DNA of 64,000 nucleotides from NCBI RefSeq assembly GCF_900094545.1, contig NZ_FMAH01000020.1:1-64000 (forward strand). The letters are read 5' to 3'. Below the pieces are notes generated by a model. That model worked only from the letters and a program-made list of their open reading frames with translations. It did no database searches and was not told the origin of the DNA. The first letter of the stretch is position 1; each line of letters begins with the position of its first letter. Shown here piece after piece: positions 20,051-28,586 of the stretch. This DNA is from Martinezella miluonensis (GTDB lineage: Bacteria > Pseudomonadota > Alphaproteobacteria > Rhizobiales > Rhizobiaceae). A program made the translations under genes and the position numbers.

Positions 20051-21615
20051 GTCTGCGGCCCCTTCGTATCCCTCGGTCGATGGCCCCGGCGCGAGCGGCC
20101 CCGCCGCCAGACACCGTCGTCCGCCATCATGTCAGTCAGCAGTCCCTCGCGCAGGCCGCGATCGGCGACACGCATGCGCGGGCTCGGCCAGCGGCGGCGG
20201 ATCGCCTCCAGAATAGCGCATCCCGCCAGAACCAGATCGGCGCGATCCGGCCCGATGCAGGGATTGGCGGCGCGGCCGGCAAAATCCCAGGACAGCAGCT
20301 TGGCCTGCATCGCGCTCACCTCGTCGTCCGACAGCCAGACGCCATCGACCCTGCGCCGATCGTAGCGCGGCAGATCGAGATGGACGCCGGCAAGCGTCGT
20401 CACCGTGCCAGATGTGCCGATGAGATGGAAGTCGGCACTGTCGCGCGCGGCCCCCTGCACCGGCGGGCAATCGAAACGTTCGAGCATACGCTCGACCTCG
20501 CACACCATCGTCTCAAACAGCTCCGGCGTCACATCGCGTCCGCCGTGCCGTTCCGAGAGCGTCACGACGCCGACGGGAAGCGAGGTCCAATGGGTGATAT
20601 GGTTGGCAAGCCGGCTGGAGCGATTCTCGCCGATGCGGATGACGGCGATCTCGGAAGAGCCGCCACCGATATCGAACAGCACGACGGAGCGTGCCTCCGG
20701 TCCAACCAGAGAAGAGCAGCCGGAAACAGCAAGGCGAGCCTCAGTCTCGCGGTCGATGATCTCCAACTGCAGTCCGGTCTCGGCGGTGACGCGCTCGAGG
20801 AAGGCCTCGCCGTTGTCGGCCGCGCGGCAAGCTTCGGTCGCGATCAGCCGCATGCGGCGGATTTCCCGCGTCTTCAGCTTGGCAGCACAGATACGCAGGG
20901 CCTCGACAGCCCGATCCATGGCATCGCTTGAAAGGCGGCCACTGGCGCCAAGCCCCTCGCCGAGGCGCACGATGCGGGAAAAGGCATCGACAACCCGGAA
21001 CTGCCCGGGACGGGTCGGCTGCGCGATCAGCAGGCGGCAATTGTTGGTGCCGAGATCGAGGGCGGCATAGAGGTCGAGCGGACGGGAATCAGCATCGGCA
21101 TGATGCTGGCCTTCACGACGCGGCTGCGATTGCCTGATCTGGCGGTGATCGTCGTGAGCCGGAGCCTGCGCGTTCGCAGCCGAGCTTGTGGGAGCGACGA
21201 ATTGCGCGGTTTTTTCATGCGCCAGCGGCCGGCCCTGCAGGCCGCGCTTGCTGCGATGCTTGCGCCTATTTTTGCCGCTCTTGTTCGATGACCGATGGCC
21301 ATGATCCGCCGTTGCGCGATGCTCGGCCGTTGATGAAGGGTGCTGTGTCTGGGGGGAAGATTGCGCATCAACTTGTGCTCCACCGCGGGAACGGCGTCGG
21401 CGCTTACGCTTTTTGGCCGGAGAACCGGCCTCGTCTTCCACTGGGCGCACCGCCACCTGGCTGGACTTGCCTGCCTGATTGGCCTCCGCAGAATGAGCGT
21501 TCGGGCGACCATGGCCGCGCTTACGCTTCGCGCGCCGGGAGGATTTACCCTTCCTGCGCTCCACTGCCGACGCCCCGTCTGCCTGCGGCGCTGAGCCGCT
21601 GTCGGGGTCACTCAC
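20047..21615 (-). CDS. Ppx/GppA-family phosphatase with long basic N-terminus
   Basis: This is an exopolyphosphatase / pppGpp phosphatase-type enzyme of the ASKHA fold. The catalytic part begins near residue 182 with phosphate-1 motif '[15 protein letters not shown]'. Phosphate-2 'FDIGGGSSE' and a later 'GTSGTVTT' follow. About 180 residues precede it, rich in Lys, Arg, Ser and Gln with clusters such as '[12 protein letters not shown]' and 'RRKHRSKRG', probably disordered and able to bind RNA or polyphosphate. I chose GTG 21615 after GGAAAAGA; the frame is open to 21747 without a better site. It is coupled to rlmE by a 4-base overlap. Confidence 0.88.
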   Translation of the reverse strand: MSDPDSGSAPQADGASAVERRKGKSSRRAKRKRGHGRPNAHSAEANQAGKSSQVAVRPVEDEAGSPAKKRKRRRRSRGGAQVDAQSSPQTQHPSSTAEHRATADHGHRSSNKSGKNRRKHRSKRGLQGRPLAHEKTAQFVAPTSSAANAQAPAHDDHRQIRQSQPRREGQHHADADSRPLDLYAALDLGTNNCRLLIAQPTRPGQFRVVDAFSRIVRLGEGLGASGRLSSDAMDRAVEALRICAAKLKTREIRRMRLIATEACRAADNGEAFLERVTAETGLQLEIIDRETEARLAVSGCSSLVGPEARSVVLFDIGGGSSEIAVIRIGENRSSRLANHITHWTSLPVGVVTLSERHGGRDVTPELFETMVCEVERMLERFDCPPVQGAARDSADFHLIGTSGTVTTLAGVHLDLPRYDRRRVDGVWLSDDEVSAMQAKLLSWDFAGRAANPCIGPDRADLVLAGCAILEAIRRRWPSPRMRVADRGLREGLLTDMMADDGVWRRGRSRRGHRPRDTKGPQT

Positions 21616-21759
21616 GTATCTTTTCCACCGCGCCGCGCAAGGCCCGGAGGCATGCTGCTGGCACTCGTTTGATTTTCGTTGGGCAAAGAATACCAGCAGG
21701 ATGGGTTTTCGCCAAATTCTTTTTGAATCACGCCAGTTTGGGCGCATCCGGAACAGCCA

Positions 21760-22563
21760 TCAGGCGACCAAGCGCGCCATGACATCAGCCGCAAGTTGCT
21801 GCATCCGATCAATCGGCGCGTGGCCGATCAGCATGAAGGCATGGGTGGCGCTCGACCAGTAGACGACATTCATGCCACGACGGCTCTCCATGTCCGGCGC
21901 TGCCGCACCCTTTGCAGATTGGACAATGCAAAGAGCCATCGGCCCGCTTTCCGGATCGAGATAGGCGATCTGAGCGAGAGGCTTGTTGTCATAATTCAGG
22001 ATCTGCGCGCGCTTGAATTCGACGCCCGGCATGGCGACGGCTTCCGGCGCCAGCGACAAGCCGAGTTTCATGCTGACTTCGTTCAGCTGCGCGACCTGCT
22101 GTACATGATCGCCGGCCGGGGCGCTCAAGGTGTCGGCGGTATAGAGGGAAAGATATTCGGCAACCGCGGCACGCCATTCGGTGTCCTCATCCGGTTTCGA
22201 AAGCCGACGGCCGAGGCCGATCACGGCGCGGTCGATCGCAATAGCGGCCACGAAACTTGCAGCAACAGCTGCAAGGAAGCCGCGACGGCCGATGCCGGCG
22301 GCACGAGCCTTGGACTTCTTCGCAGTGGTAACAGCGGCAAGCATGGCTTCCAGTTTCGCAGCCGGCGCCTCGGCAAGCATGGGCTCGAATGCCTCCTCGA
22401 ACGGCAGCGCGCTGCGCGACAGGAAATCGAAACGCTCCGCCACGCGCGCGTCGCCGGCGATCAATCGTTCGACCCATTCACGGTCGGCGGCATCCAGCTC
22501 GCCATCGATGAAGGCGGTGAGCTGCTCGTCCGTGGGCATATGTCCTTTGTTCAATTCACTCAT
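21760..22563 (-). CDS. Anti-sigma factor (transmembrane, no zinc motif)
   Basis: This 267-residue protein fits an anti-sigma factor. The N-terminal cytosolic domain begins with 'TDEQLTAFIDGELD' (anti-sigma-like), a single membrane segment lies near 112-135 ('RRGFLAAVAASFVAAIAID'), and the C-terminal part is predicted to be periplasmic and carries a pattern typical of rhizobial anti-sigma proteins. The HxxxCxxC zinc motif of ZAS anti-sigmas is absent. The gene overlaps the upstream sigma gene by 8 bases, so both are co-translated. It should hold the sigma factor inactive at the membrane until a signal arrives. Confidence 0.82.
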   Translation of the reverse strand: MSELNKGHMPTDEQLTAFIDGELDAADREWVERLIAGDARVAERFDFLSRSALPFEEAFEPMLAEAPAAKLEAMLAAVTTAKKSKARAAGIGRRGFLAAVAASFVAAIAIDRAVIGLGRRLSKPDEDTEWRAAVAEYLSLYTADTLSAPAGDHVQQVAQLNEVSMKLGLSLAPEAVAMPGVEFKRAQILNYDNKPLAQIAYLDPESGPMALCIVQSAKGAAAPDMESRRGMNVVYWSSATHAFMLIGHAPIDRMQQLAADVMARLVA

Positions 22564-23209
22564 TTCGATTCCCCAGTCGCCCACCTCCGGAAGAACTTCC
22601 GTCGGCCGCCACCCCCATGCCATCGGCGAGTTTCGCTCGCGCCGCTGCAAGCCTGCTCATGACCGTGCCGATCGGCACACTCAGGACTTCCGCCACCTCG
22701 CGGTAGGAGAGCCCCTCGACATAGGCCAGAAACACGGCCGTACGCTGCGCCTCCGGCAGAGCCTGCACCCGCTGCAGCACCTGGCCCGCCATGATGTGAG
22801 TCTCGGTCTCGTGCGCACCGTCGAAAACCAGCGTCTCGCCGGCGTCGACGAAGCCCTGCCCCATGCGCACCCGACGCGAACGGACCTCGTTCAGCCATAT
22901 CGAATGGAGGATGGCAAAGAGCCAACGATCCAGCCGCGTGCCGGCAGTGAACTGCGCCGCTCGCTCCAGCGCCCTGACACAGGTCGCCTGCACGAGATCG
23001 TCGGCCACGTCGCGCTGGCGCGACAGCACTACACCATAGCGCCACAGCCGCGTCAGATGCTGGGACAGGCCCGTCCTGATATCCTCTTCGCTCGCTATGG
23101 CATCCTCCACGGCATTCGCGCATCCGGGAGCCGCCGGCTTTTTCGGCGACTCCGTTGCAGCCCGACTATAAGCAGAAATCGCGCCACGAGCGACTGGCAT
23201 CACTCCCAT
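22556..23209 (-). CDS. ECF-type sigma-70 family RNA polymerase sigma factor
   Basis: This 217-residue ECF sigma factor has region 2 at about residues 50-115 ('RDVADDLVQATCVRALERA', 'LDRWLFAILHSIWLNEVR') and region 4 at about 145-195 ('LPEAQRTAVFLAYVEGLSYREVAEVL'), with the -35 recognition helix in 'SVPIGTVMSRLAAAR'. The start is uncertain between 23209 and 23200, since ribosome sites lie very close to both. The anti-sigma gene overlaps its end by 8 bases. It lies 54 bases downstream of a TPR-protein gene on the same strand, so the three may be one operon. Confidence 0.88.
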   Translation of the reverse strand: MGVMPVARGAISAYSRAATESPKKPAAPGCANAVEDAIASEEDIRTGLSQHLTRLWRYGVVLSRQRDVADDLVQATCVRALERAAQFTAGTRLDRWLFAILHSIWLNEVRSRRVRMGQGFVDAGETLVFDGAHETETHIMAGQVLQRVQALPEAQRTAVFLAYVEGLSYREVAEVLSVPIGTVMSRLAAARAKLADGMGVAADGSSSGGGRLGNRNE

Positions 23210-23263
23210 ATCCCTCGCAAAGCTCCCTGCTGATGATAGTCATGGTTGAGCCGATCCCGTACC

Positions 23264-23806
23264 TCAAAGGGTCGATGGATTCAGGATCGCGGCGTGAAGG
23301 TCGCGATATTCCTCGCAGGTCGTGTTGCCGCAGAGCGTCTTGATCGTGCTCAGCTGATCCTTGGCGAGATCCATCTGGCCCTTGATGACGTAGGCTTCAC
23401 CGAGATATTCGCGAACCAGCGTATATTTCGGGTCCATGGCAACGGACTTCTGGTAGTAGGAAATGCCTTCATCCGTGCGTCCGAGCTTGCGAGTGGCATA
23501 GCCGCGATAGTTCAGCGCCTCTGCCGTGTTCGGGTTCTTCATCGTGTCCAGAACCGCCAGAGCTTCCTGATAGCGATGATCCTTCTTGGCCAGAGAATAG
23601 GCGTAATCGGCGCGGTTTTCGTCCGTGACGTTGGCACCCTGCTGCTTGACGCACTTCTTCGCCTTCTGATCGTAGATCTCGCCCTTCTTGCAGGTCGGCG
23701 TCGTGCTCGAATTATCGCCGGCGGCGAAGACGGGAACGGCGAAAGCGCCGAGGGTCAGGCTTGCGCCGAGGGCGATGGAAGCCAGGCGAAATACTTTGGT
23801 CGTCAT
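23264..23806 (-). CDS. Secreted tetratricopeptide-repeat protein
   Basis: This is a 180-residue protein with a cleavable signal peptide (residues 1-28, ending 'PVFAAG'), then 'TPTCKKGEIYDQKAKKCVK', a Cys-x(13)-Cys loop that could form a disulfide. Three TPR-like helical repeats follow, with 'ALNYRGYATRKLGRTDEGI' and 'TLVREYLGEAYVIKGQMD' typical of TPR motifs. Two more Cys lie near the end ('TLCGNTTCEEY'). It is predicted periplasmic. The ATG follows CAAGGAG. It precedes the ECF sigma gene and may act in the same response. The partner is unknown. Confidence 0.82.
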   Translation of the reverse strand: MTTKVFRLASIALGASLTLGAFAVPVFAAGDNSSTTPTCKKGEIYDQKAKKCVKQQGANVTDENRADYAYSLAKKDHRYQEALAVLDTMKNPNTAEALNYRGYATRKLGRTDEGISYYQKSVAMDPKYTLVREYLGEAYVIKGQMDLAKDQLSTIKTLCGNTTCEEYRDLHAAILNPSTL

Positions 23807-23842
23807 GGAATGTCTCCTTGGCAAATGAACGTTGCGAGGGGA

Positions 23843-23869
23843 GAACACACCGCCTGCGGCATTTATTCG
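23843..23869 (-). promoter_or_regulatory. Possible ECF-type promoter before the TPR gene
   Basis: On the minus strand CGAATAA (23869-23863) is followed after 16 bases by GTTC (23846-23843), about 40 bases before the TPR-protein start. It loosely resembles an ECF -35/-10 pair. The recognised sequence of this sigma is not known to me, so it is only a candidate. Confidence 0.25.
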
Positions 23870-24002
23870 GGTCGCTTCAGAATATTTTTCGTGCGGCCGG
23901 TCCGTGAAGATCGTCACTGTTTCGTGACCGCTCCAGTATCGAATAGACTGCCGTCATCGCGTGTTTGCGTCCCATGCCCTTTAAGGGCGGCAGGAGAAAC
24001 CC

Positions 24003-25055
24003 GTGACCGATACCGTCAAACTTCTAAGCCTCGCCGTCGCCACGCCTGACAATATCATCCTCCAAACGGATGCAGCAGAGACGGCAAGCCGTCTGTTCTC
24101 AGATCGATTTCAGGATTTCAAATATCTCGCCCGCGTGTTCGAGAGCACCGGCATTCGCAAGCGGCATGTGGCGCGACCGCTTTCCTGGTTCGAAGAGCCG
24201 CATGGCTGGGAGGATCGCATGGCGGCCTATACCGAGGTCGCAACCGAGCTTTTCCGGCGAGCTGCGACAGGGGCGCTGCAACGCGCCGGCATTGAAGCGC
24301 ATCAGGTTGATTGTGTCGTCACGGTTTCCTCGACGGGGCTTGCAACCCCAAGCCTCGAGGCACGGCTGGCCGGAAAAATGGGCTTCCGCTGCGATATAGA
24401 GCGGGTGCCTGTCTTCGGGCTCGGCTGCGCGGCGGGCGTTTCCGGTCTTGCCATCGCGACGAAGATGGCGAAAAGCCGGCCCGGCGCCGTCGTGCTCTTC
24501 GTCGCGATCGAGCTTTGCTCGCTCGCCTTCCGACTGGACGAACTGACCAGACCCAACATCATCGCTACGGCCCTGTTCGGCGATGGTGGGGCGGCCTGCG
24601 TATTGCGAGCCGGTGAGAGTGGCGTCGTCGAAATCGAATCGACCGGAGAACATCTCTTCCCCGACAGCCTCGGCATCATGGGCTGGAAGATCGACGATAC
24701 GGGCTTCGGCATCATTCTGGAACAATCGCTGCCGGTCTTTGCCGAGACACATCTGAGGAGCGCGGTCGCCGGCATTCTTGACCGCGCCGGGCTTTCGCTC
24801 TCGGATATAGACCGCTTCATCTGCCATCCCGGCGGCGCCAAAGTGCTTGCGGCGCTGGAGAGCGCACTCCATCTCGACGAAGGCTCGCTCGATATCGAGC
24901 GCGAGGTGATCGCCGATTATGGCAACATGTCCTCCCCCACCGTACTGTTCGTGCTGGAGCGGGCGATCGCTGCGGGACTGCCGCGACGTTCGGCATTGCT
25001 TGCCTTGGGCCCCGGCTTCTCGGCAAGCTGCATCACGTTGAAGAGGGTCGCATGA
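24003..25055 (+). CDS. Type III polyketide synthase (chalcone/stilbene synthase family)
   Basis: This 350-residue thiolase-fold enzyme has all three type III PKS catalytic residues: Cys142 ('FGLGCAAG'), His275 ('ICHPGG') and Asn308 ('YGNMSS'). Such enzymes extend an acyl-CoA starter with malonyl-CoA to make pyrones or resorcinols. The product class is not decided by sequence, but bacterial relatives make alkylpyrones or alkylresorcinols. A GTG start follows AGGAG. The stop overlaps the next start by 4 bases (ATGA), so it is translationally coupled to the ICMT-like methyltransferase. It is divergent from the TPR/sigma/anti-sigma cluster. Confidence 0.93.
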   Translation: MTDTVKLLSLAVATPDNIILQTDAAETASRLFSDRFQDFKYLARVFESTGIRKRHVARPLSWFEEPHGWEDRMAAYTEVATELFRRAATGALQRAGIEAHQVDCVVTVSSTGLATPSLEARLAGKMGFRCDIERVPVFGLGCAAGVSGLAIATKMAKSRPGAVVLFVAIELCSLAFRLDELTRPNIIATALFGDGGAACVLRAGESGVVEIESTGEHLFPDSLGIMGWKIDDTGFGIILEQSLPVFAETHLRSAVAGILDRAGLSLSDIDRFICHPGGAKVLAALESALHLDEGSLDIEREVIADYGNMSSPTVLFVLERAIAAGLPRRSALLALGPGFSASCITLKRVA

Positions 25056-25552
25056 TGCTATGGTCCTCGATCGCCCTTCTGACATTCGTGACACTGCAGC
25101 GCCTGGCCGAATTGATCTATGCCAGACGCAACACCGCCGCCCTTCTTGCCCGCGGCGGCCGGGAATATGCACCTGAACACTATCCCTTCATGGTGGCGAT
25201 GCATGCCGCCTGGCTGGCTGGCCTCTGGTTGCTTGCCATCGGCAGGCCGGTCGTCCTCGCCTGGTTCCTGCTGTTCATGGTGCTGCAGGGATTGCGCCTC
25301 TGGGTATTAGCGACGCTGAAGGAACGTTGGACGACACGGATCATCATCCTGCCGGGTAGCCCACTCGTAACGAAAGGTCCCTATCATTTCCTCCGTCATC
25401 CGAATTATGCGATCGTAGTCGGCGAGATCGCCGTCCTGCCGCTTTCCTTCGGGATGCCGCTCTATGCAGCGATCTTTTCGCTGCTGAACGGCATCATTCT
25501 TACGGTCCGCATCCGCGCCGAGAACGCCTGTCTGAAACGGACTGCGACCTGA
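25052..25552 (+). CDS. ICMT-like membrane methyltransferase (pairs with type III PKS)
   Basis: This 166-residue integral-membrane protein resembles isoprenylcysteine carboxyl methyltransferases, with about four hydrophobic segments and the SAM-binding 'GPYHFLRHPNY' motif near residues 110-120 followed by a terminal helix pair. In Bacillus subtilis the BpsB protein of this family methylates alkylpyrones made by the partner type III PKS BpsA. The tight ATGA coupling here argues for the same role: O-methylation of the PKS product at the membrane. I infer this from family and context. Confidence 0.88.
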   Translation: MMLWSSIALLTFVTLQRLAELIYARRNTAALLARGGREYAPEHYPFMVAMHAAWLAGLWLLAIGRPVVLAWFLLFMVLQGLRLWVLATLKERWTTRIIILPGSPLVTKGPYHFLRHPNYAIVVGEIAVLPLSFGMPLYAAIFSLLNGIILTVRIRAENACLKRTAT

Positions 25553-25682
25553 CTGCATTTTTCATTTGCGCCGCCGAAATTTGGCAGGCACTTTCGATGC
25601 TTAGAGCGCAACTCACGCAATGATAGCAATATCCATGCGAATTCGCGCGAAAATGCAATGAACATGCGGATAGCAGGGTAAA

Positions 25683-26930
25683 ATGACAAAGGACGCAATC
25701 GTTCTCGGCGCCGGCATCGTCGGCGTTTCGACGGCAATCCATCTGCAGCGGCGGGGGCGCCAGGTCGTTCTCGTCGACAGAAGGGAGCCCGGCCGGGAAA
25801 CGTCCTTCGGCAATGCCGGCCTCATTCAGCGCGAGGGCGTGGTGCCCTATGGCTTCCCGCAGCAATTCGGCCTGCTGCTGCGCTATGCCCTCAACAATCG
25901 CGTCGATGCGCATTATCACCTGCGCGCCCTGCCTTCGCAGATCGCCTTCCTTGCCCGCTACTGGTGGAATTCCAATACCAAGCGCCATCAGATGATCTCG
26001 CGCGCCTATGCGCCGTTGATCGAGCATTCCGTGAGCGAGCACAATGACCTTATCGAAGCCTCGCATGCTGAAGAGCTCATTCGCAAGAACGGCTGGCTGG
26101 AGCTGTACCGCTCGAACGAGAAGCGCGACGCGGAGTTTGCCGAAGCCGAGCGCCTCAACCGGGAATTCGGGATCGGTTACGAAGCGTTGAGCAGCGCGGA
26201 CATCGCGACGGCGGAACCGCATCTCAGGGGCGGCTTCGCAGGCGCTCTCCGCTGGCTCGATCCCTGGTCGGTGCTCGACCCGCATGGGCTGATATCAGCC
26301 TATCGCCGCTATTTCGAGAGCATCGGTGGCCGCGTGACCACGGGCGATGCCGTCTCGCTCGGCATGTCTGGATCAGCCTGGAGAATGGTGACGGCGGAAG
26401 GATCCATCGAGGCGGAAGATGTCGTCGTTGCGCTCGGCCCCTGGGCCGATCTGGTGACGAAACGCTTCGGCTATGCCTTCCCGCTCGGCGTGAAGCGCGG
26501 CTATCACATGCATTACGCCGCCGAAGGCAATGCCGTCCTCAACAACTGGGCGGCGGATGCCGAGCGCGGCTATCTGCTGGCGCCCATGAGCCGCGGCATT
26601 CGCCTGACGACCGGCGCCGAATTCGCACGCCGCGACGCGCCGAAAACGCCGGTACAGCTCGACCGTGCCGAAGCCCTCGCCCGTGCCGCCTTCCCGCTTG
26701 GCGAACGGCTCGATCCCGAGCCCTGGATGGGCGCCCGCCCCTGTACGCCGGATATGATGCCGATCATCGGCAAGGCGCCACGCCACAACGGTCTGTGGTT
26801 CGCCTTCGGCCATGCGCATCACGGCCTGACGCTCGGCCCGGTAACCGGCCGCGTGCTTGCCGAACTCATCACCGGCGAGAAGCCGTTCATCGATATCTCG
26901 GCCTATGGCCCGGGCCGGTTTGCGCCCTGA
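25683..26930 (+). CDS. FAD-dependent oxidoreductase (D-amino-acid dehydrogenase type)
   Basis: This 415-residue flavoprotein of the DAO family has an N-terminal dinucleotide-binding 'GAGIVGVSTAIHLQRRG' (9-25) and a C-terminal 'FAFGHAHHGLTLGPVTGRV' FAD-contact segment. It resembles DadA-type D-amino-acid dehydrogenases, which feed electrons to quinone. Its role may be unrelated to the upstream PKS-methyltransferase pair, since 130 bases separate them. Streptomyces srs clusters do pair a type III PKS with a methyltransferase and a flavin enzyme, though of a different flavin family. It is followed by gntK, convergent. The substrate is not known. Confidence 0.85.
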   Translation: MTKDAIVLGAGIVGVSTAIHLQRRGRQVVLVDRREPGRETSFGNAGLIQREGVVPYGFPQQFGLLLRYALNNRVDAHYHLRALPSQIAFLARYWWNSNTKRHQMISRAYAPLIEHSVSEHNDLIEASHAEELIRKNGWLELYRSNEKRDAEFAEAERLNREFGIGYEALSSADIATAEPHLRGGFAGALRWLDPWSVLDPHGLISAYRRYFESIGGRVTTGDAVSLGMSGSAWRMVTAEGSIEAEDVVVALGPWADLVTKRFGYAFPLGVKRGYHMHYAAEGNAVLNNWAADAERGYLLAPMSRGIRLTTGAEFARRDAPKTPVQLDRAEALARAAFPLGERLDPEPWMGARPCTPDMMPIIGKAPRHNGLWFAFGHAHHGLTLGPVTGRVLAELITGEKPFIDISAYGPGRFAP

Positions 26931-26940
26931 GCTATTTGCT

Positions 26941-27468
26941 CTAGAGGATGGCCTTAAGGCTCTTCACGGCAGCCTCGACGATCGCATCAATGGTACCGTC
27001 GATATCGACGGTGACGACGCCCGGCTCGCCGGTCGGCACTTCCAGTGTCTGCAACTGGCTTTCCAAGAGCGAAGCAGGCATGAAATGACCCTTGCGCTCG
27101 CCCATGCGCCTGCTCAGCAGCTCCTTGGAGCCGTGGAGATAAATGAAATAGAGATGGCCGCCGGCGGACGCCCGCAGGCGCTCGCGATAGGTCCGTTTCA
27201 GAGCCGAGCAGGAAACACTGATCCCCTCGCCCTTGGCTAGGCTTGCCGCAATCTCCTGGCCGATTTTTTCGAGCCAGGGCCAGCGATCCTCGTCGGTGAG
27301 CGGGATTCCCTTGCTCATCTTCTCGACATTGGCGGCAGGATGGAGCGCATCGCCCTCGATGAAGTGAATGCCAAGCTTAGCCGCCACCCCCTCGCCGACC
27401 GAGGATTTGCCGCTGCCGCTTACGCCCATGACGATGATGGCAAGGGGCGTCTTGGATAGTTCACTCAT
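26941..27468 (-). CDS. gntK: Gluconokinase
   Basis: The enzyme phosphorylates D-gluconate to 6-phosphogluconate with ATP, feeding the Entner-Doudoroff pathway that dominates in rhizobia. The 175-residue product has the thermoresistant GntK family length, P-loop 'GVSGSGKSS' near residue 15, 'GDALHPAANVEKM' and 'ERKGHFMPASLLESQ', both family-typical. I chose the ATG at 27468 with AGGAAA upstream; a longer frame to 27504 lacks one. It stands alone, convergent with the flavin enzyme gene. No gluconate transporter is beside it. Confidence 0.93.
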   Translation of the reverse strand: MSELSKTPLAIIVMGVSGSGKSSVGEGVAAKLGIHFIEGDALHPAANVEKMSKGIPLTDEDRWPWLEKIGQEIAASLAKGEGISVSCSALKRTYRERLRASAGGHLYFIYLHGSKELLSRRMGERKGHFMPASLLESQLQTLEVPTGEPGVVTVDIDGTIDAIVEAAVKSLKAIL

Positions 27469-27548
27469 TTGTTTCCTGCCTTGAATCATGGCCGATAATG
27501 ACAATCAGGCAGGTTCCACCGTTGACGCATCCGATTGCCTAGCCCGTC

Positions 27549-27583
27549 ACCCCAACCCTCGCCCCGCATACGGGGAGAGGGGC
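27549..27583. repeat. Palindromic rhizobial intergenic repeat
   Basis: A CCTC-GCCCCG / CGGGG-A-GAGG stem-loop of the type often scattered in Rhizobium intergenic regions ('accccaaccctcgcccc'). There is one copy in this window. It lies upstream of gntK and downstream of dppF, and may also act as a hairpin for dppF mRNA. Confidence 0.55.
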
Positions 27584-27632
27584 CAGGCAGAAAGGCATGG
27601 GAAAGCCGGAACTGCCCGATTCACAACTTGGA

Positions 27633-28586
27633 TCAATCCAGCGGAAAGAAACAGGAAAATTTGTGCGAGCCTTCGCCCGCTAATTCCGGCGCAACCTGCC
27701 GGCACTTGTCCTGAGCGCGCCAGCAGCGCGGATTGAAATGGCAGCCGGTCGGCGGGTTGAGCGGCGACGGCAGCTCGCCCTGCAGGCGGATGCGGTTCTT
27801 CTCACGATCGGGGTCTGCGATCGGCGTCGCCGACAGAAGTGCTGCCGTATAGGGATGGCGCGGGCGGTTGAAGACCTCTTCGGCCGTACCGGTCTCAACC
27901 GGGCGTCCGAGATACATCACCATCACGTCGTCGGCGATGTGGCGGACAACGGAAAGGCCGTGCGAGATGAAGAGATAGGCAAGCCCCATCTCCTTCTGCA
28001 GATCCATCAGCAGGTTGAGAACCTGCGCCTGGATCGACAGATCGAGCGCGGAAACCGGCTCGTCGAGCACCAACACCTTCGGCCGCAGCATCAGGGCACG
28101 CGCAATCGCGATACGCTGGCGCTGGCCGCCGGAGAACATATGCGGGTAGCGATCATAATGCTCCGGGCGCAGACCGACACGCGCCATCATCTCCTCGGCC
28201 TTGCGGCGGCGAGTGGCGGCATCGTCATCGGTATTGATCTTCAGCGGCTCTTCCAGGATGGAGCCGACCTTCTGACGCGGGTTGAGCGAGCCATAAGGGT
28301 TCTGAAACACGATCTGCACGGCGCTGCGCAGGCTGCGGTCGCCGAGCTTCGCCGGCTTGCCATCGATCAGCAATTCGCCCGATGTCGGATTTTCGATCAT
28401 CGTCACGAGACGGGCGAGCGTCGACTTGCCGCAGCCGGATTCGCCGACGACAGCGAGCGTGCGGCCCGACTGCAGGCTGAAGCTGACGCCGTTCAGCGCC
28501 TTGACGGTCGCCTCGGGTTTGAAGCTGCCGCGCTTGATGGTGTAGAAACGGGCGAGATCGCGCCCTTCGAGAACAGCGCCGGTCAT
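27633..28586 (-). CDS. dppF: Dipeptide ABC transporter ATP-binding protein DppF
   Basis: This is a 317-residue ATPase subunit, the second of the DppDF pair. Walker A 'GESGCGKST' lies near residue 46, signature 'SGGQRQR' near 160 and Walker B 'VLVLDEPVSALD' near 180. The C-terminal oligopeptide-transporter extension has the 'PTGCHFNPRCWRA' Cys motif and 'CRQVAPEL', which may bind an Fe-S cluster in the related OppDF subunits. The ATG at 28586 follows GCAGGAGG and overlaps the dppD stop by 4 bases (ATGA). It is the last gene of dppABCDF. Confidence 0.93.
   Translation of the reverse strand: MTGAVLEGRDLARFYTIKRGSFKPEATVKALNGVSFSLQSGRTLAVVGESGCGKSTLARLVTMIENPTSGELLIDGKPAKLGDRSLRSAVQIVFQNPYGSLNPRQKVGSILEEPLKINTDDDAATRRRKAEEMMARVGLRPEHYDRYPHMFSGGQRQRIAIARALMLRPKVLVLDEPVSALDLSIQAQVLNLLMDLQKEMGLAYLFISHGLSVVRHIADDVMVMYLGRPVETGTAEEVFNRPRHPYTAALLSATPIADPDREKNRIRLQGELPSPLNPPTGCHFNPRCWRAQDKCRQVAPELAGEGSHKFSCFFPLD

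Noticed and set aside
27488..27736. Open frame across the palindromic repeat between gntK and dppF
   Set aside because: It is formed mostly by repeat sequence and the dppF 3' end, with no ribosome site.
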